Source of the DNA: Cyrtodaria siliqua
Lineage: Eukaryota > Mollusca > Bivalvia > Adapedonta > Hiatellidae
Direction: 5' to 3'
Length of the DNA: 64,000 nt
Assembly: GCA_037043455.1 (NCBI GenBank)
Contig: JAWPHD010000243.1
Coordinates: 156,501-220,500, forward strand
Shown: piece after piece, positions 21,725-32,874 of the stretch
Layout of the letters: each line of letters opens with the position of its first letter
How positions within the stretch are numbered: position 1 is the stretch's first letter
The notes under the pieces: generated by a model
Database searches by the model: none
What the model saw: only the letters and a program-made list of their open reading frames with translations
What the model was told of the DNA's origin: nothing
Program-made: the position numbers and the translations under genes

Positions 21725-22939
21725 CTTCGAAATTGATTTGCGCATCTTGTATTATATATAGATAAATATTTAAAGTTTGATCTGCACCTGCTTTTTTATT
21801 TATTAATATCGTTATGCCTTCACTGCCGTTTTCTATTCTTCTTCCACTGCCGTGTAATAAATTGTCATTACATGTTCTAAGGTCAAGCCACAAAGCATAT
21901 GATTTTGTCAAATAAGTCTCAAGAGAAACACTGGTAAAGTTTAAGTCTCTTGCTACTATTTCTGTCTCTTTGTTTCTTTTTGATGTCAAGGCAAAATATT
22001 TGTTAATTTCATCCCAATGTTGATATGCCCTCATGCCCTGACTATACAACTGATTTGGTACTCCCTCTATTGTCATTTCAACCTTTTCAATCTTTGGGTT
22101 GTAAAAGGATTCTGTGTCTGTTCTTTCTGGGTCTTCAAACAGCATTAAAATACCTTTCATGCTCCGTGCTGGTACATTAATGTTGATGTTCCAAAGGGTT
22201 TCAGATTTGTTTGCTATTATTTTTCTATGTCGCAAGATACGATCATACATAAATGACATCTTACCATTGATTTGCTGTCTTATTGTCTGGCTAATTCAAC
22301 ATCACTAACTGTATCAAATTCCAAGCAGATATTTTTTATTACATAAGATGCATCAGCATCAATGCTTTTGATAACTTTGTTATAATCGTTAAACGTTAAT
22401 TCATATTCTAACCTATCACCAAGCCCCGCTTGATAAAATGGCATATGACTTTCTAACATTTCAAAGTCCAGTGGAATACAAAATCTATTTCCATAAGCTG
22501 CTGCTATAGCTTCATCTTTGGTGTCTGCGGAAGCATCTCCCGCACCAACTCTATGTTTTAGCATGTTTGCTTTACCAATACCTTGGTAAGCTATGTTTAA
22601 TCTTTCGGTAGGGCTTTATATATCACTGTCATCTATTGACATGACTTCATTGCCACTTATTCTTATTGTCATTTTTTTCACAATTGTTCTACCCAGATTC
22701 TGGTATAAAGTAAGGTTGGCGTCTGTTCTGCTTTTAAGTTCTATTTCAAAGGCAAGACGAGCAGTACTTGGAACTATCACATCATTAGTACTTAGATTGG
22801 GAAATCTTACAAGCAGTTGCTGGTTTTGGTCTATTGTTGATGGATTATTAGTTATTACTACACTTGTGCGGATGCCTTTGGCACCATGAGGCTCTCTTAA
22901 TTTTCTATGAGGGCTGAGTTTGTTTCCGTAAGCCGACAT
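21696..22939 (-). pseudogene. Major capsid protein, double jelly-roll (broken)
   Basis: Three collinear minus-strand frames read as one family. 22616-22939 starts MSAYGNKLSPHRKLREP. 22280-22564 holds RVGAGDASADTKDE and FCIPLDFEMLESHMPFY. 21696-22259 holds NINVPARSMKGILMLFEDP, VEMTIEGVPNQLYSQGMR and LHGSGRRIENGSEG. These phrases are hallmarks of the Polinton capsid protein, often labelled F54H12.2-like in animal genomes. Breaks: in-frame TAA at 22616-22618, with some residues apparently missing around it, and a frameshift near 22283-22292. The ATG at 22259 is internal. The product would form the virion shell, but it is truncated here. Confidence 0.9.
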
Positions 22940-22986
22940 TGTTTTTATTTTTTAAATTTATTTTTTAAAATTAAATAAAATAAACA
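22940..22986. promoter_or_regulatory. Divergent A/T promoter between capsid and coiled-coil genes
   Basis: 47 bases made almost only of A and T separate the two start codons (22939 on -, 22987 on +). Similar leaders precede nearly all genes of the element. Confidence 0.45.
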
Positions 22987-24330
22987 ATGGCTGAGGGTGG
23001 ATTTGAAAATCCTGCGTTTGATATGACTGAAGAAGACTTGGATAAAGCACTTGAAGACGAATTTATACAACCTAACCCAGAATTCCAGAGACAAATTGTA
23101 AATGAAAATAACTATATTGATCAGCTTCAAGGGGAAGATAAAACAGAAGAACAGCTTAAACATAAACGGTGGTTAGTAGATGAATTTTATAAAGAATTTA
23201 ACGAGGATATCAGCGAAATTGATTATAAAAATTTCAAAATGGATAAGGACAAAAACGGTAGAATAATGTTATATGCAGTTCAGTTGGGCACAGATGATGT
23301 TCCACTTACTTATCATAGGGGAAATAGTGCAGTCAAATTTTATGCGCTGGACACTTTAGTTAAAAAACATGGTGTTGGCTTTATCAAAAACACTTTAAAA
23401 ATGTATGATTATTTAGTTCCGGCTGCTAGACTGGCTCAAGGTAGAAAAGAATTTACAACCTTATTAAAATCAAGAGATACCCTCACAAAAGGAGGAAAAA
23501 ATATACCAATGCAAACTTTTTCAACAACTGGAGATGTGCAAAATACAGTAGATGCTGTAAATACAATTGAGAGTGATTTGAGTAATATAATAGATGAAAC
23601 TCATCCTAAAACTGCTGTTCAACCGGAAAATCTAACACTGCGAGAGATACGAGGTTTAGATAAGAGATTGCAAAGCTTTCGTGGAGAACTTACTAATAAT
23701 CTCTCAAAGCTCACTGAGCTTGATAAAGATATAGCAAAAGAAAAACAAAAATTAGAACAGGTGAGCACCCCCGAGCAGGAGGATGAGTTTCAACAAGAGC
23801 GCATACGTGACAGAATAAAAAACTTAGAAGATGAAAAAAGTGCACGACTTGAAGCGGCGAGTGAAAACAAAGAAGCATTACGCAGCCAAATAAACAGGAT
23901 AAAAGAAACTATAAATAAGGTGTTAAAAGAAGACACAACATTGGGTGAGAGAATCAAAACCTTGTTTAGGGAGCAAGGTATTACTATTGTTAGTATTTTG
24001 ACTGCCTTCGGTATGATTATTGGGGTATTAGTTGATGCCATTATTCCTACAACAGGAGGGGGGACTGCACCTGTTCCGACTCCAAAACCTGATCCATCAA
24101 GTGTAAAAGATTGGATAAAAAAACAACTACTTAATCTTGGTAAACTTCTTGCCAACCTAGCTGGTAAAGCTGCTGCAGCACTTCCAGGAGTTAATCTGTT
24201 AATCTTCCAATCTGTTCCCCAGCGTTGGACTATAGCATCTGATTTGACGTATGGGAGTTTGTATTTTTCAAAGACATTTGAAAATGATGCTTTAAAGCCT
24301 TTACCGTCTGATGTAATAACTATGTTTTGA
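22987..24330 (+). CDS. Coiled-coil membrane protein of Polintons, C-terminus lost
   Basis: 447 codons as read. Residues 1-210 are acidic and globular (RWLVDEFYKEF, YAVQLGTDDVPL). Residues 217-315 form a long coiled coil (LREIRGLDKRLQSFRGEL onward). Residues 332-354 are a membrane segment (ITIVSILTAFGMIIGVLVDA), followed by a Pro-rich spacer and an amphipathic helix to AGKAAAALPG (residue 401). This order matches a well-conserved unnamed Polinton protein. After residue 401 the family's second hydrophobic region is absent. The last 46 codons are antisense to a different, oppositely directed gene fragment, so the stop at 24330 is a product of a deletion near 24190-24200. Confidence 0.8.
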   Translation: MAEGGFENPAFDMTEEDLDKALEDEFIQPNPEFQRQIVNENNYIDQLQGEDKTEEQLKHKRWLVDEFYKEFNEDISEIDYKNFKMDKDKNGRIMLYAVQLGTDDVPLTYHRGNSAVKFYALDTLVKKHGVGFIKNTLKMYDYLVPAARLAQGRKEFTTLLKSRDTLTKGGKNIPMQTFSTTGDVQNTVDAVNTIESDLSNIIDETHPKTAVQPENLTLREIRGLDKRLQSFRGELTNNLSKLTELDKDIAKEKQKLEQVSTPEQEDEFQQERIRDRIKNLEDEKSARLEAASENKEALRSQINRIKETINKVLKEDTTLGERIKTLFREQGITIVSILTAFGMIIGVLVDAIIPTTGGGTAPVPTPKPDPSSVKDWIKKQLLNLGKLLANLAGKAAAALPGVNLLIFQSVPQRWTIASDLTYGSLYFSKTFENDALKPLPSDVITMF

Positions 24331-24410
24331 TTTATTATATCTATTACTTTCTTGCTAAAAGTATTTAAATATTGAGCATCTGGGTTATATTTGAATTCTT
24401 TAGAAATCAT
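24196..24410 (-). pseudogene. N-terminal fragment of a lost leftward gene
   Basis: The minus strand from 24410 (MISKEFKYNPDAQYL) reads about 70 protein-like residues, including VITSDGKGFKASFSNVFEKY and QRWGTDWKIN. It then runs into the antisense of the coiled-coil gene at about 24196. The start sits behind an A/T leader divergent from the next gene. The rest of the gene was removed by the same deletion that cut the coiled-coil gene. Its identity is unknown. Confidence 0.6.
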
Positions 24411-24451
24411 TTTTATTTGTGTTTTTATATATATATATTTAAAAAAAAAGG

Positions 24452-25093
24452 TTTCATACAATTTCAAACATAGACAACTCTATTTATTTACAACAGTATA
24501 TCGATAATAGAGATGGAACTAAGCGCGTCGGATTAAAAAGTTTTATATACACTATCGGTTGGTATAATATTATTCATGAAACCATAAAGACACGAAACCC
24601 AGATAAAATAGAACATTTAGCAGGTGGACTCTATAACTTTCAAGACTTGGTAAGAAAGTTTAATGTGCTAAATATAAAGATTATCCTGGACAATAATGTC
24701 CTAATTGGTGTAGCCTTTTTAAATACGCCAATAGATACACGAATGTCAAGCGGTCTTTCAAAAATGTTGGGATTCAAGGACAGAAAATGGTTGACAGGTA
24801 CTAATATAGCGGATTACCCAATGGATTTAGCTCCTTGCAAACAGCTATATGTTCATCTGAAACAAGTTAATACGAGTAGTAATTATTTCAATGGTGTTCC
24901 AAGCACTATTATAGGTGTTGTGCCTGTAGTGAATAAGAAGTTTGGAGATATAGTATATACAAGTTTTTATCCTGAATATCACTGTCTTATGAATGGTGCA
25001 ATTACTGAATTGAAAATAGAAGTCAGATATGAGTATGGCAACAAAATAGATAATCACGGTTTGCCTATGAGTTGTGTTTTAGAAATTATTTAA
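24452..25093 (+). CDS. Probable minor capsid (penton-like) protein, start uncertain
   Basis: The frame is open from 24443 and protein-like from 24452 (FHTISNIDNSIYL) to the stop at 25091-25093, about 213 residues. There is no ATG in the frame before residue 100 or so, and the poly-A run before 24452 suggests that the start codon was lost or shifted. The C-terminal half (SGLSKMLGFKDRKW, MDLAPCKQLYVHL, IDNHGLPMSCVLEII) resembles a conserved beta-rich Polinton protein that follows the capsid genes. The penton-like role is inferred from position and beta pattern only. Confidence 0.6.
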   Translation, partial: FHTISNIDNSIYLQQYIDNRDGTKRVGLKSFIYTIGWYNIIHETIKTRNPDKIEHLAGGLYNFQDLVRKFNVLNIKIILDNNVLIGVAFLNTPIDTRMSSGLSKMLGFKDRKWLTGTNIADYPMDLAPCKQLYVHLKQVNTSSNYFNGVPSTIIGVVPVVNKKFGDIVYTSFYPEYHCLMNGAITELKIEVRYEYGNKIDNHGLPMSCVLEII

Positions 25094-25118
25094 AAAATAT
25101 ATTTTTATAAAAAAAACA

Positions 25119-25670
25119 ATGAGTATATATGGACCAACAAGACTTACAAGAGACGAATTAGAGCTTTTAATAGGTGATGTTCAAAATTTATATATGCAAA
25201 TTATGCCTTTTGTTGACCAGTTTAATCATTTAAAAAATAGAGTTGATAATCTTAAATATGGAATTATAACAATATTTGCAGAGGCTAAGGGTCCACTTGT
25301 ATCAAACAGAATACTCTCATTTGGTAACGGCGGGGCAGAAAAAAATGTGGGGCATGTAATGACACGCCGTGGACGGATTATGGGAATAGGTTTAGCATGT
25401 GAACGATTAGTCGGTGACGTATCTGTAATAGTTTCTGTTAATGGTGTTGAACAACCAAATTATGGCATAACGCTTCACATCATTCCACGCAATCATGATA
25501 ACTTTGATAAACCTTTAGAGATTGGTGCTGGTTCTCTTGTTAACTTTGTATGCAAGATTGCCAACGCTACAGCTATAAATACGGTGGCATCATTATTAAT
25601 TGAATTAATTGAATTTTTTATTTATTTAATAAAAAATGAAGCAACCAACGGCACCAAGTATATATCCTGA
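25119..25670 (+). CDS. Beta-rich small virion-type protein
   Basis: 183 codons, ATG behind an A/T leader 25 bases after the previous stop. Residues 1-50 are helical. Residues 60-165 are a compact beta-rich domain (RILSFGNGGAEKNVG, RGRIMGIGLAC, VSVIVSVNGVEQPNYGI, KPLEIGAGSLVNFVC, SLLIELIEF). Its pattern recalls small trimeric jelly-roll or fibre-type domains. The last 20 residues look like read-through of A/T DNA after a small duplication of ATTGAATTA, so the natural stop may have been near 25610. It overlaps the next gene by 35 bases. Confidence 0.6.
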   Translation: MSIYGPTRLTRDELELLIGDVQNLYMQIMPFVDQFNHLKNRVDNLKYGIITIFAEAKGPLVSNRILSFGNGGAEKNVGHVMTRRGRIMGIGLACERLVGDVSVIVSVNGVEQPNYGITLHIIPRNHDNFDKPLEIGAGSLVNFVCKIANATAINTVASLLIELIEFFIYLIKNEATNGTKYIS

Positions 25671-26227
25671 TTTGTCAGTGGAAAATTCAGTGGAAAACGG
25701 ACAAAATTATAGATTACAAAAGATTTCAGAAATTGAAAAAAAGTTAATTACAGAACGAGATATACGTCAGTCACTTTATAAAAAATATAAACGTGGTATT
25801 AATATTACAGATGGAATTGACACTACCTAGATATCTGCAGGTGTTATTATGGCTGGGATTGGATTTGTTATTCCAGTTTTGCTACCTTTAGAAATAGCAG
25901 CAATAGTATGTGTAGCTACAGGTGTTTGTGTTAATTTTATCAGACGGAAGCTTAATGTAAAAGCTCAAAAACATCATGAAATAAAAACTTTGGCAGAGGC
26001 TAAGTTAAATAGTATAAAGCAGTTAATATCAAAAGCGTTGAGTGATGCACAAATATCTGATCAAGAGTTTAAGATGATTTTAGATAAGTTAGATAAATAT
26101 TATAGTTTAAAAGAAGACACCAAACAAAAAAAAGGCTAAAATAAGTGAAGCTCAAAAAAAAGAACTAGTGGAACAGGGAAGAAAAGAAGCAATGGCAACA
26201 TTACAAAAAAGTCTAAAAAGTGTGTAA
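25636..26227 (+). pseudogene. Conserved Polinton membrane protein (broken)
   Basis: The N-terminal part (25636-25830) has SIYPDLSVEN, then LQKISEIEKKLITERDIRQ and YKKYKRGINITDGIDT. An in-frame TAG at 25828-25830 interrupts it. The same frame continues through a hydrophobic segment (GFVIPVLLPLEIAAIVCVATG) and a helical region (KHHEIKTLAEAKLNSIKQLI) to 26139. A frameshift in the A-run near 26128 moves the family-typical tail (KKELVEQGRKEA) to another frame that ends at 26227. The order matches a conserved unnamed gene at one end of animal Polintons. Probably membrane associated. Confidence 0.75.
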
Positions 26228-26351
26228 TAAATTGTTTTAGTAATGTGTATGAGTACGATCCACCACCTTTGTATTCAAGGTCAGAAAATTGTTAATTGAA
26301 TGTAATTTTGATAACAAATCGACAAATTTGTTTTGTATTAAAGAAACATTT

Positions 26352-26569
26352 TATAATTTTGATAACTTATAAAAAAAATTAAACTTGCAATCTTCACTAC
26401 CTCCATTTTAAAAAAGTTTTAATAAATCAAGAAAATCAGCATTTTCATGCTGATTTGGGTATGTTAAGGTTGTTTTTATTTGGTGGAGTTTTGATGATTT
26501 GGTAATGGGATACTGCTGTCATTTTGGGTTTGCCAAAATGACAACAGAACACCCAGTCTACATATATAT
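26352..26569. repeat. Right terminal inverted repeat
   Basis: 218 bp ending CACCCAGTCTACATATATAT. It is the reverse complement of the left repeat with a few point differences and only one copy of the hairpin unit. The close match of the two arms indicates a fairly recent insertion. Confidence 0.95.
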
Positions 26570-26574
26570 CTACG
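26570..26574. repeat. Target site duplication, right (CTACG)
   Basis: Direct copy of 13353-13357, immediately outside the right inverted repeat. Confidence 0.5.
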
Positions 26575-27616
26575 TTAGCATGTGAGCAAACTTAGGATGC
26601 AACATTTTACAAACCCTTTACGTTAAAAACAATACTGAAATGGCTCAATTTTTCAGAGAGGAACTTCATTATGTATGAATTTCATGATAAAAAAGTGTAC
26701 TGTGATTAAAACGTCTACAACATCACTGTTGTGTCCTTTCTCTAACTAACTGCTACTTTTTTTACAAAACATCTTGGGATTTCTTTGGAATATTTTGTGG
26801 AATTTAGTGTGCAGAATATGCAATATATAGTGGTAATTCCTGTGTTGCGTTTTGATATCTCTTGAGTGTATATCTGCAGCTTACTGTTCTTGTTATCACC
26901 TGATCGTAACACAACTATTACAGAATGTTTATAATGATAAGGTTTTTGACACTAGATATATTTGCTTGGTTTCACTGCCTAGTTCAAATTATAAGCCTAG
27001 AGTATTTAAATGAATGTTGGTCTCGAATTTAAAATGTGATAACTCCTAGAACTCGTTATTTGCTTTGATGCCTTATTATGCCTCTCGTTAAAAATCACAA
27101 TTATAACACTCAATAAAATCAAAATTGTACAATGTTAAGATATCAATTGATGAAATGTTCTTACATTTGAATAGCTTCAGAAAATGTTCTCCAGTCAGAC
27201 TTAACGAACAACAAATAGAAAGCACGAAAATGGAAGAAAGTTGCAAGAGGTAAGCAATAATGGAAACAACGTTCGCGTATGTATAGAAATAATAGTAATA
27301 TATTACTAACATAGCCTCCTTGCCATCGGCATGGTAGTAATCCCTTATAAGAAGTGATACAGCTAGCTAACTGTTATTCTACAACAGGAGGTCGAAATCT
27401 CCCAATGTTCAATGGGGATCCAAAACATAATATTCATTTCCTGTATTCATCATCACCTTCAATTTTGTCTTTTTTTGCACATCTCCATTTCCCATTCCAA
27501 CCAGATATGACTTTTGCTGTTAAACAGTTGTAAAACACCATTCATCCAACAAATGTAACACTTTATCATTTATCGTACACTAATAAACATCGAAATTCAT
27601 TGTCATAATTTAGCGC
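26575..27616. other. Gene-less flank right of the Polinton
   Basis: No supported gene or known repeat in this AT-rich stretch. Confidence 0.45.
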
Positions 27617-27941
27617 TTAAAGGGACACACGACAATCTTGAAGCATTTGAAATGGGTGTCTATATTTATATATCCAGTATCATTTTTACTTTTACCCTGG
27701 TTACATTTAAATAAATCAAATTTTAAGTATTCACTATTTCGTCTTATTATACTATAAGTTTTAATATATTATTGGTATATAAATAAAATAATATCAAAAA
27801 ATAAGAATATGCAAAAACAAATGGCTTATTTCAATTCTTATACTTAACATTAATGATTGAACAAATGCAATTTATGTAGAAAAACTAACGAGACGCCGCT
27901 AGTTTTTAAAAAAAAATCAAGATTGCCGTGTATCCCTTTAA
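27617..27941. mobile_element. MITE, copy A (325 bp)
   Basis: Terminal inverted repeats of about 25 bp begin TTAAAGGGACACACGACAAT, and the other end reads back TTAAAGGGATACACGGCAAT. The internal AT-rich body has no gene. The same element in opposite orientation lies at 32875-33187. Confidence 0.75.
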
Positions 27942-28069
27942 AAGCCAATAATTAAAGGTCATACTGATGTTTTATGAAAATATTATGTCCAACATCATTA
28001 AAAATTGCTTTGTCTTTTGAATTTCGTAGGGGCTATATATGTACCACTGTATACAATGTGTATACACAG

Positions 28070-28600
28070 ATGAAATATGAAAGACTGTTCTCATGAACGT
28101 TTAAGACGTTCGTAGTATTATCACAAATACTGAATGTGCCGACTAACTATATATGACACTAAAGTGTTGTGCAGTTACAACAATGTTGATGATCACAAAC
28201 GTTACAAAGAATGATGCGCGATTCCAATGATGGGTGATGGTCATCAAATGCCTTCTATAATGGTTGATGACACGATAATTAAGATGACGCGAAATCTATG
28301 ATGGCGAGATGAATAACCTCCACCGGGGTTGTGGGTTTATTTTCTCCACTGAGGACTGATGACGGGCCCACCACGTGTTCCGGGGGTTGTTGCTACTGTA
28401 ATAACCTGACCATGTTGTCAAGGTACGGGGACCGTCTCCACCGCTCGTTACGTTATGGTTGATTCCCGTTGAATCACCTAAAGGGCCTACACACCCATAA
28501 AGGCTCCACTCCAAAAGGCTTAGGCACATATTGCCTGTGAATTTCACCGTTTCCAACTTCTGCCCAAACATAGCAACTTTCAATCAATCCCGGCCATGAC
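28070..28600. other. LTR-like fragment and GC-richer block
   Basis: 28070-28190 matches 5075-5190. The following 28300-28570 is unusually GC-rich for the window and non-repetitive. It could be the leader of the same retroelement. No conserved protein is visible. Confidence 0.3.
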
Positions 28601-28619
28601 TGGAGAACAATGCATTTTA

Positions 28620-30315
28620 TAAACAACGTTCAGTCCAAAACATTATTTCCCACGTTCATTCCGTGATACACGTGGCTAAATGCGCAGTATTAAAATTCTA
28701 CACGAAAGGACCCTTACACATTTTTTTCCTTTAGAGAGATGATTGTAAAATACCTGTACTTTTACATGCATTAACGCACATATAAACTTACTGAATGGCC
28801 CTGCCGTACGTCCTCACATGATCTCGCTTTCCGTTGTATATGAAAATATCATGCAACTGGTGAATTTGTTTCAACTCAACAATGGATTAGCATGTGAGTG
28901 ACATATGTCGCCAAGTGCTTACAAGAGCTATGTACGACCAATACGCTTTACTCGATACAATTTTTTACACTTATTTGGTTATGATTGTCATGAGGAAATA
29001 CCAAAATAAAACATTTATGTTTTTAGACATTTTATAATACTGTTAATGTTCAATATGCACGGCTCCATCAAAAACGAATAGGAGGATTGTTAACGTTGGT
29101 GGCATGGCATATACATAATTCGGGTTTTTGCTCTTAGTTCCACACACTTCATTTGCATATGAATTTTTTTATTAATAGGTAAAATAACTTACAATTTCTC
29201 CGGCCATTTTGTGTTTCATGAACATGTTTATTTTTATTTAAATCTGATAAAAGGTGAAGGTAAAGGATACCATTGATCAGGTGGCTTCAGACAAGAATGT
29301 GTTAATTGTATAGGATCTGACGGGTCGGAACTATCCATTACCTATAAACAGATGTTAATTTGTGTATGCATACAATTTTACAAACACTATTTGATATTTG
29401 ATTCTTTTGCCTTTTTATATTTAAGTCAAAATCATCTAATTCATTATTTCAATACAAACGTTTTTGATAGCTTGTCTTTCCGGCCGGATCTTTTTTATTC
29501 AAAGCAAAATCTTTTTGTTAGCCATCATGCAATGTTTTTTATATGAGTAATAGTTTCTGTAAATAAGAAGTGACTTGCTTGTTATGGTTTCTGAGACTAT
29601 TATATTTTATTGTTTTGAAGGAAAAAAGCATAGTGCGAAAACATGGTCGAAGGCTGAGTATGGTATGTACATTACTATTAGTCATGGTACAAATCTTACT
29701 CCTTCGTTTAATATTTGATCTTTCCCTTAGTTTTATATTCTATACCTTAAGATATACTGTCCATCAGAGTCTATGGAATGACGAGTTGTCCGTCAGTCGT
29801 TGACTTTTGCCTTGTAAACTTGATTTCATTTTTATGTGATCTTTAAACAACTTTGTCAGTGTCTGTATATCAAAGAAAGCGTAGGCAAGTTTGAAAACCA
29901 GTCAGATCGGACTAATAACACCTGAGTTATGTCCCTTGTTTTTACCCTTGTGAAAACTCTAGTACTTTTATTTTGTTATTTGTCGTATGTTTATTTTTTT
30001 TAAAGCACTGAAGCATCTGAAAATGGTTGGTAAATTAAACAAATTTGGTTGAAATACATACCGCATTTTCTATTTTCACCCAGACTAACTTAAACGACAA
30101 AAATATCTTAGTTAACGCTTTGCCTTAAATTAATTTTTTGGAAGTTTTATGTTCAAAACTGTTAATGGTTTGGTTTTGTCTAGTTAACTGATAACATTGT
30201 CAACTTTATAGGTAGAAATTTAAACAATGTTCTCTGTAACATGCAGCATGCATCTCCCTGAAACAAGCAGCATGTAGCTGTCATATATTGCATGTAGCAT
30301 AAACTTATGGTCGTC
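28620..30315. other. Gene-less stretch
   Basis: No gene, RNA or clear repeat seen. Confidence 0.4.
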
Positions 30316-30319
30316 TAAA

Positions 30320-30715
30320 CCGTTGAAATCCCCATTCTATGACCATATATACACTTACTGGGCATGATCAGATGGTTACAACTATCCAAAAAGCATCTGA
30401 TTTTGGGTCGGTCCACTTTCCTTTGGACATAGCCTCTTGGTCACAAATGAACAGACAGATACGACCATCCAACCAGTATTGACCCTGAGGTCCGACCCCA
30501 ACCCTGGGGACATAGCCATTGTGCCATAACTGTGAAACTATTGAGATCTCCACCCTATAACCATATATACACTTACTGGGCATGCACATACGGTAACAAC
30601 TATCCCACCAGCATAGGCCCTCCTCACCCCTTGGGACTTAACCCCTGTGAGATAACTTGGAAATTGTTAATATCCCCATCCTATAACCATATATACACTT
30701 ATTGGGCACGAACTG
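30320..30715 (+). repeat. Tandem repeat, three diverged units
   Basis: The phrase CCATATATACACTTACTGGGCA, preceded by a CCCCATCCTAT-like phrase, recurs at about 30343, 30559 and 30688 with other shared blocks between. Confidence 0.7.
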
Positions 30716-30719
30716 TTAC

Positions 30720-32870
30720 ACAGTTTTGCCCTTTTATGTTTTTAGCATATTTGTGCTTGAATATGTATGTAAATAATTTGTTTACCCATTACAGACACTA
30801 GAATGGACTGCCTAATTAATATAAACTCAGTTAATTGAAATTCTATTTTTTTAGTATTCAGTTTTTGTCTCGCCATTTCCCATTAACTTAATCAATGACC
30901 TTTACCTTGACTTTAAAGTCAAAAGAACTTTAGTCACATTTAGTCATTATTGTCTTACTTTTTTTTATAATGAATACTCTGTGTGTGTATGCAGTATTTA
31001 TGTTCACTATAACATCCCCATTACATCATTGCTCCCTTCCTCCCCAACCCACCTTGTGAGTGAACAACAACCAGGTAGGTGAGACAGTCCACGGCGGTGA
31101 CATTGTTCGAAGAGGGTCTAATTGAAAACAGTACAATTCCAATATTGATTTAGTACCTTTATAGATGAAAATGATTATTTAAGGTCCTTGACTATGTAAA
31201 CATAATCATATTTTAACATTTTACTGTATTGTGGCACTGTTACAATTTGCTATTGACTTATTCTATAGACTGATGCATCTTCTTTTTCTTTTCTAATTAC
31301 CATTATGTGTTTTTATCAGCTCAAATCCAGTATCTTTATTTAAATCAATTGGTGAGCTTTTTGAAGAACCCGATTTTTAAGATTGATTCAATATTATGGT
31401 GTTGATATTTAGATTATGGTATAATGGCGTGTTTATAAAACGATTATAGTATAATGGCTTGTTTATAAAAAAATTGTTTACAATATTTAATGTTTTCGGG
31501 AACCTTTATATTTGAAAACATTAGTTAGTGCATTTCTAGCATGTTTACAGTGATTCTTTACGACTTATTCTCAAAAGTATATTTAATGTGCTTACTTAAA
31601 ATGAATTACCTGGTTTTTAAAGTGTCGAACGACACATGCTAACAATGCACGCTTATCTACACCAGTAATTCCTAATTTAAGTCAATTGATTGCTAACTGT
31701 TATTGTGGATTTTGTCGTTTTCTGTATTTTTTCTCTGAATGTTTTCATTTATTGTGATAATACCAGTACAGGATATCTGAACCTTGGTACAATAAATAAA
31801 GTCAATGTATTGCAATAAAAAGTATACCCGTAAACCGCTGTAGCCCTACGAGCTACATAACTCACAAGCAACACATTTTTAAGTTATAACACTTCCTTTT
31901 TCAATATAGGTAAATGTTGGTAATGGGACTTTAAAACCACTTTTCAGAACATCAACAACAGTATTATAAAAAATATATTGTTATTTGTTTGCTTTATATC
32001 AAACCAACTGTAAGTCCAAATAAGTCAGTAGTTTTATTTGTGTCATGAACACAACACGTGTCAATGACACATGTGTCGATGTCATTGACTTTGGAGCCAA
32101 ACATTACTGAAAAAATAACATAATTAGGATTTGTTTCTTATCTGGATATATTTCAAACAATTTAAGATGGTACTTTCAAATTTACTGGACACCACTCATA
32201 ACGCTAGGGATGTTTTGAAGTATGATGTCAAACACCATTTTTCCAGTTTTTATAGAGATATTATAGTCGAAAATCGCGGTACAAATGCGAAGATCGAAAA
32301 AAAAAAGTTTTTGTCTTCTTCGAAATTGCCAATGTTTCAAAACGGTCATAAAAATTGTATATTCTTAAATATTGTTGAAATTGTCAGGAGTCGAAGATCA
32401 ATACCAGTTCTACCTTTTCTGAAAATTTCTTATTTTTTCGTGAATATACATTTTTCGTGACCGTTTTGAAAGTTGGTACCTGCATTTCATTCTTTCAGAG
32501 GCTATTCAAAATGGCGGCGTGACAGAAAAACACCCAGCCTAGGGCCAGTCAGCCGCCCGCCGCAAACCCCACTTCTCCCTATCATAATGTCACACAATTA
32601 CTGAAACTAAATTTTGAATTGAACTGAAGGGTTGTATCCGAAGGATAACTCACAAAGGTCAAATTATGCTGATGCGTATATACACACATAGATAGATCCG
32701 GCCCAGTAGATCGATGGATTATTTGTACAGGAGTCGAATTAAATCGTTTAGTATGGTCGAATAACACAAACAAATTAAAACTCAAAATTTGACTTCAAAA
32801 TGATACTGAATCAATACTGAATCTAGACGCTAATTTCAAAACTTGATCAACACTTCAAAATTGCCGTGTG
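30720..32870. other. Gene-less stretch
   Basis: A short tandem duplication of about 35 bp lies at about 31415-31470 (TATAATGGCnTGTTTATAAAA twice). No gene is supported. Confidence 0.4.
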
Positions 32871-32874
32871 GTCC

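Larger units (their letters stand above)
13358..26569. mobile_element. Polinton/Maverick (adintovirus-like) element, degraded
   Basis: A 13.2 kb unit bounded by long terminal inverted repeats (13358-13597 and 26352-26569) and a CTACG direct repeat outside both ends (13353-13357 and 26570-26574). Inside are the hallmark genes of the family: protein-primed PolB, DDE integrase, FtsK/HerA-type packaging ATPase, double-jelly-roll major capsid protein, and several smaller conserved genes. These elements are both self-replicating transposons and relatives of virions. The copy is shorter than the usual 15-20 kb and lacks a recognisable protease. polB, the capsid gene and the last gene carry stops or frameshifts, and the integrase has a C-terminal frameshift, so the copy is not autonomous. 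ATG codons in the element tend to sit just behind A/T-only leaders. Confidence 0.95.

Noticed and set aside
23790..24190. Minus-strand continuation of the 24410 frame
   Set aside because: From 24190 downward it is only the antisense of the coiled-coil gene; the real fragment ends near 24196.
28296..28583. 95-codon minus-strand frame
   Set aside because: GC-rich leader-like DNA without recognisable protein features.
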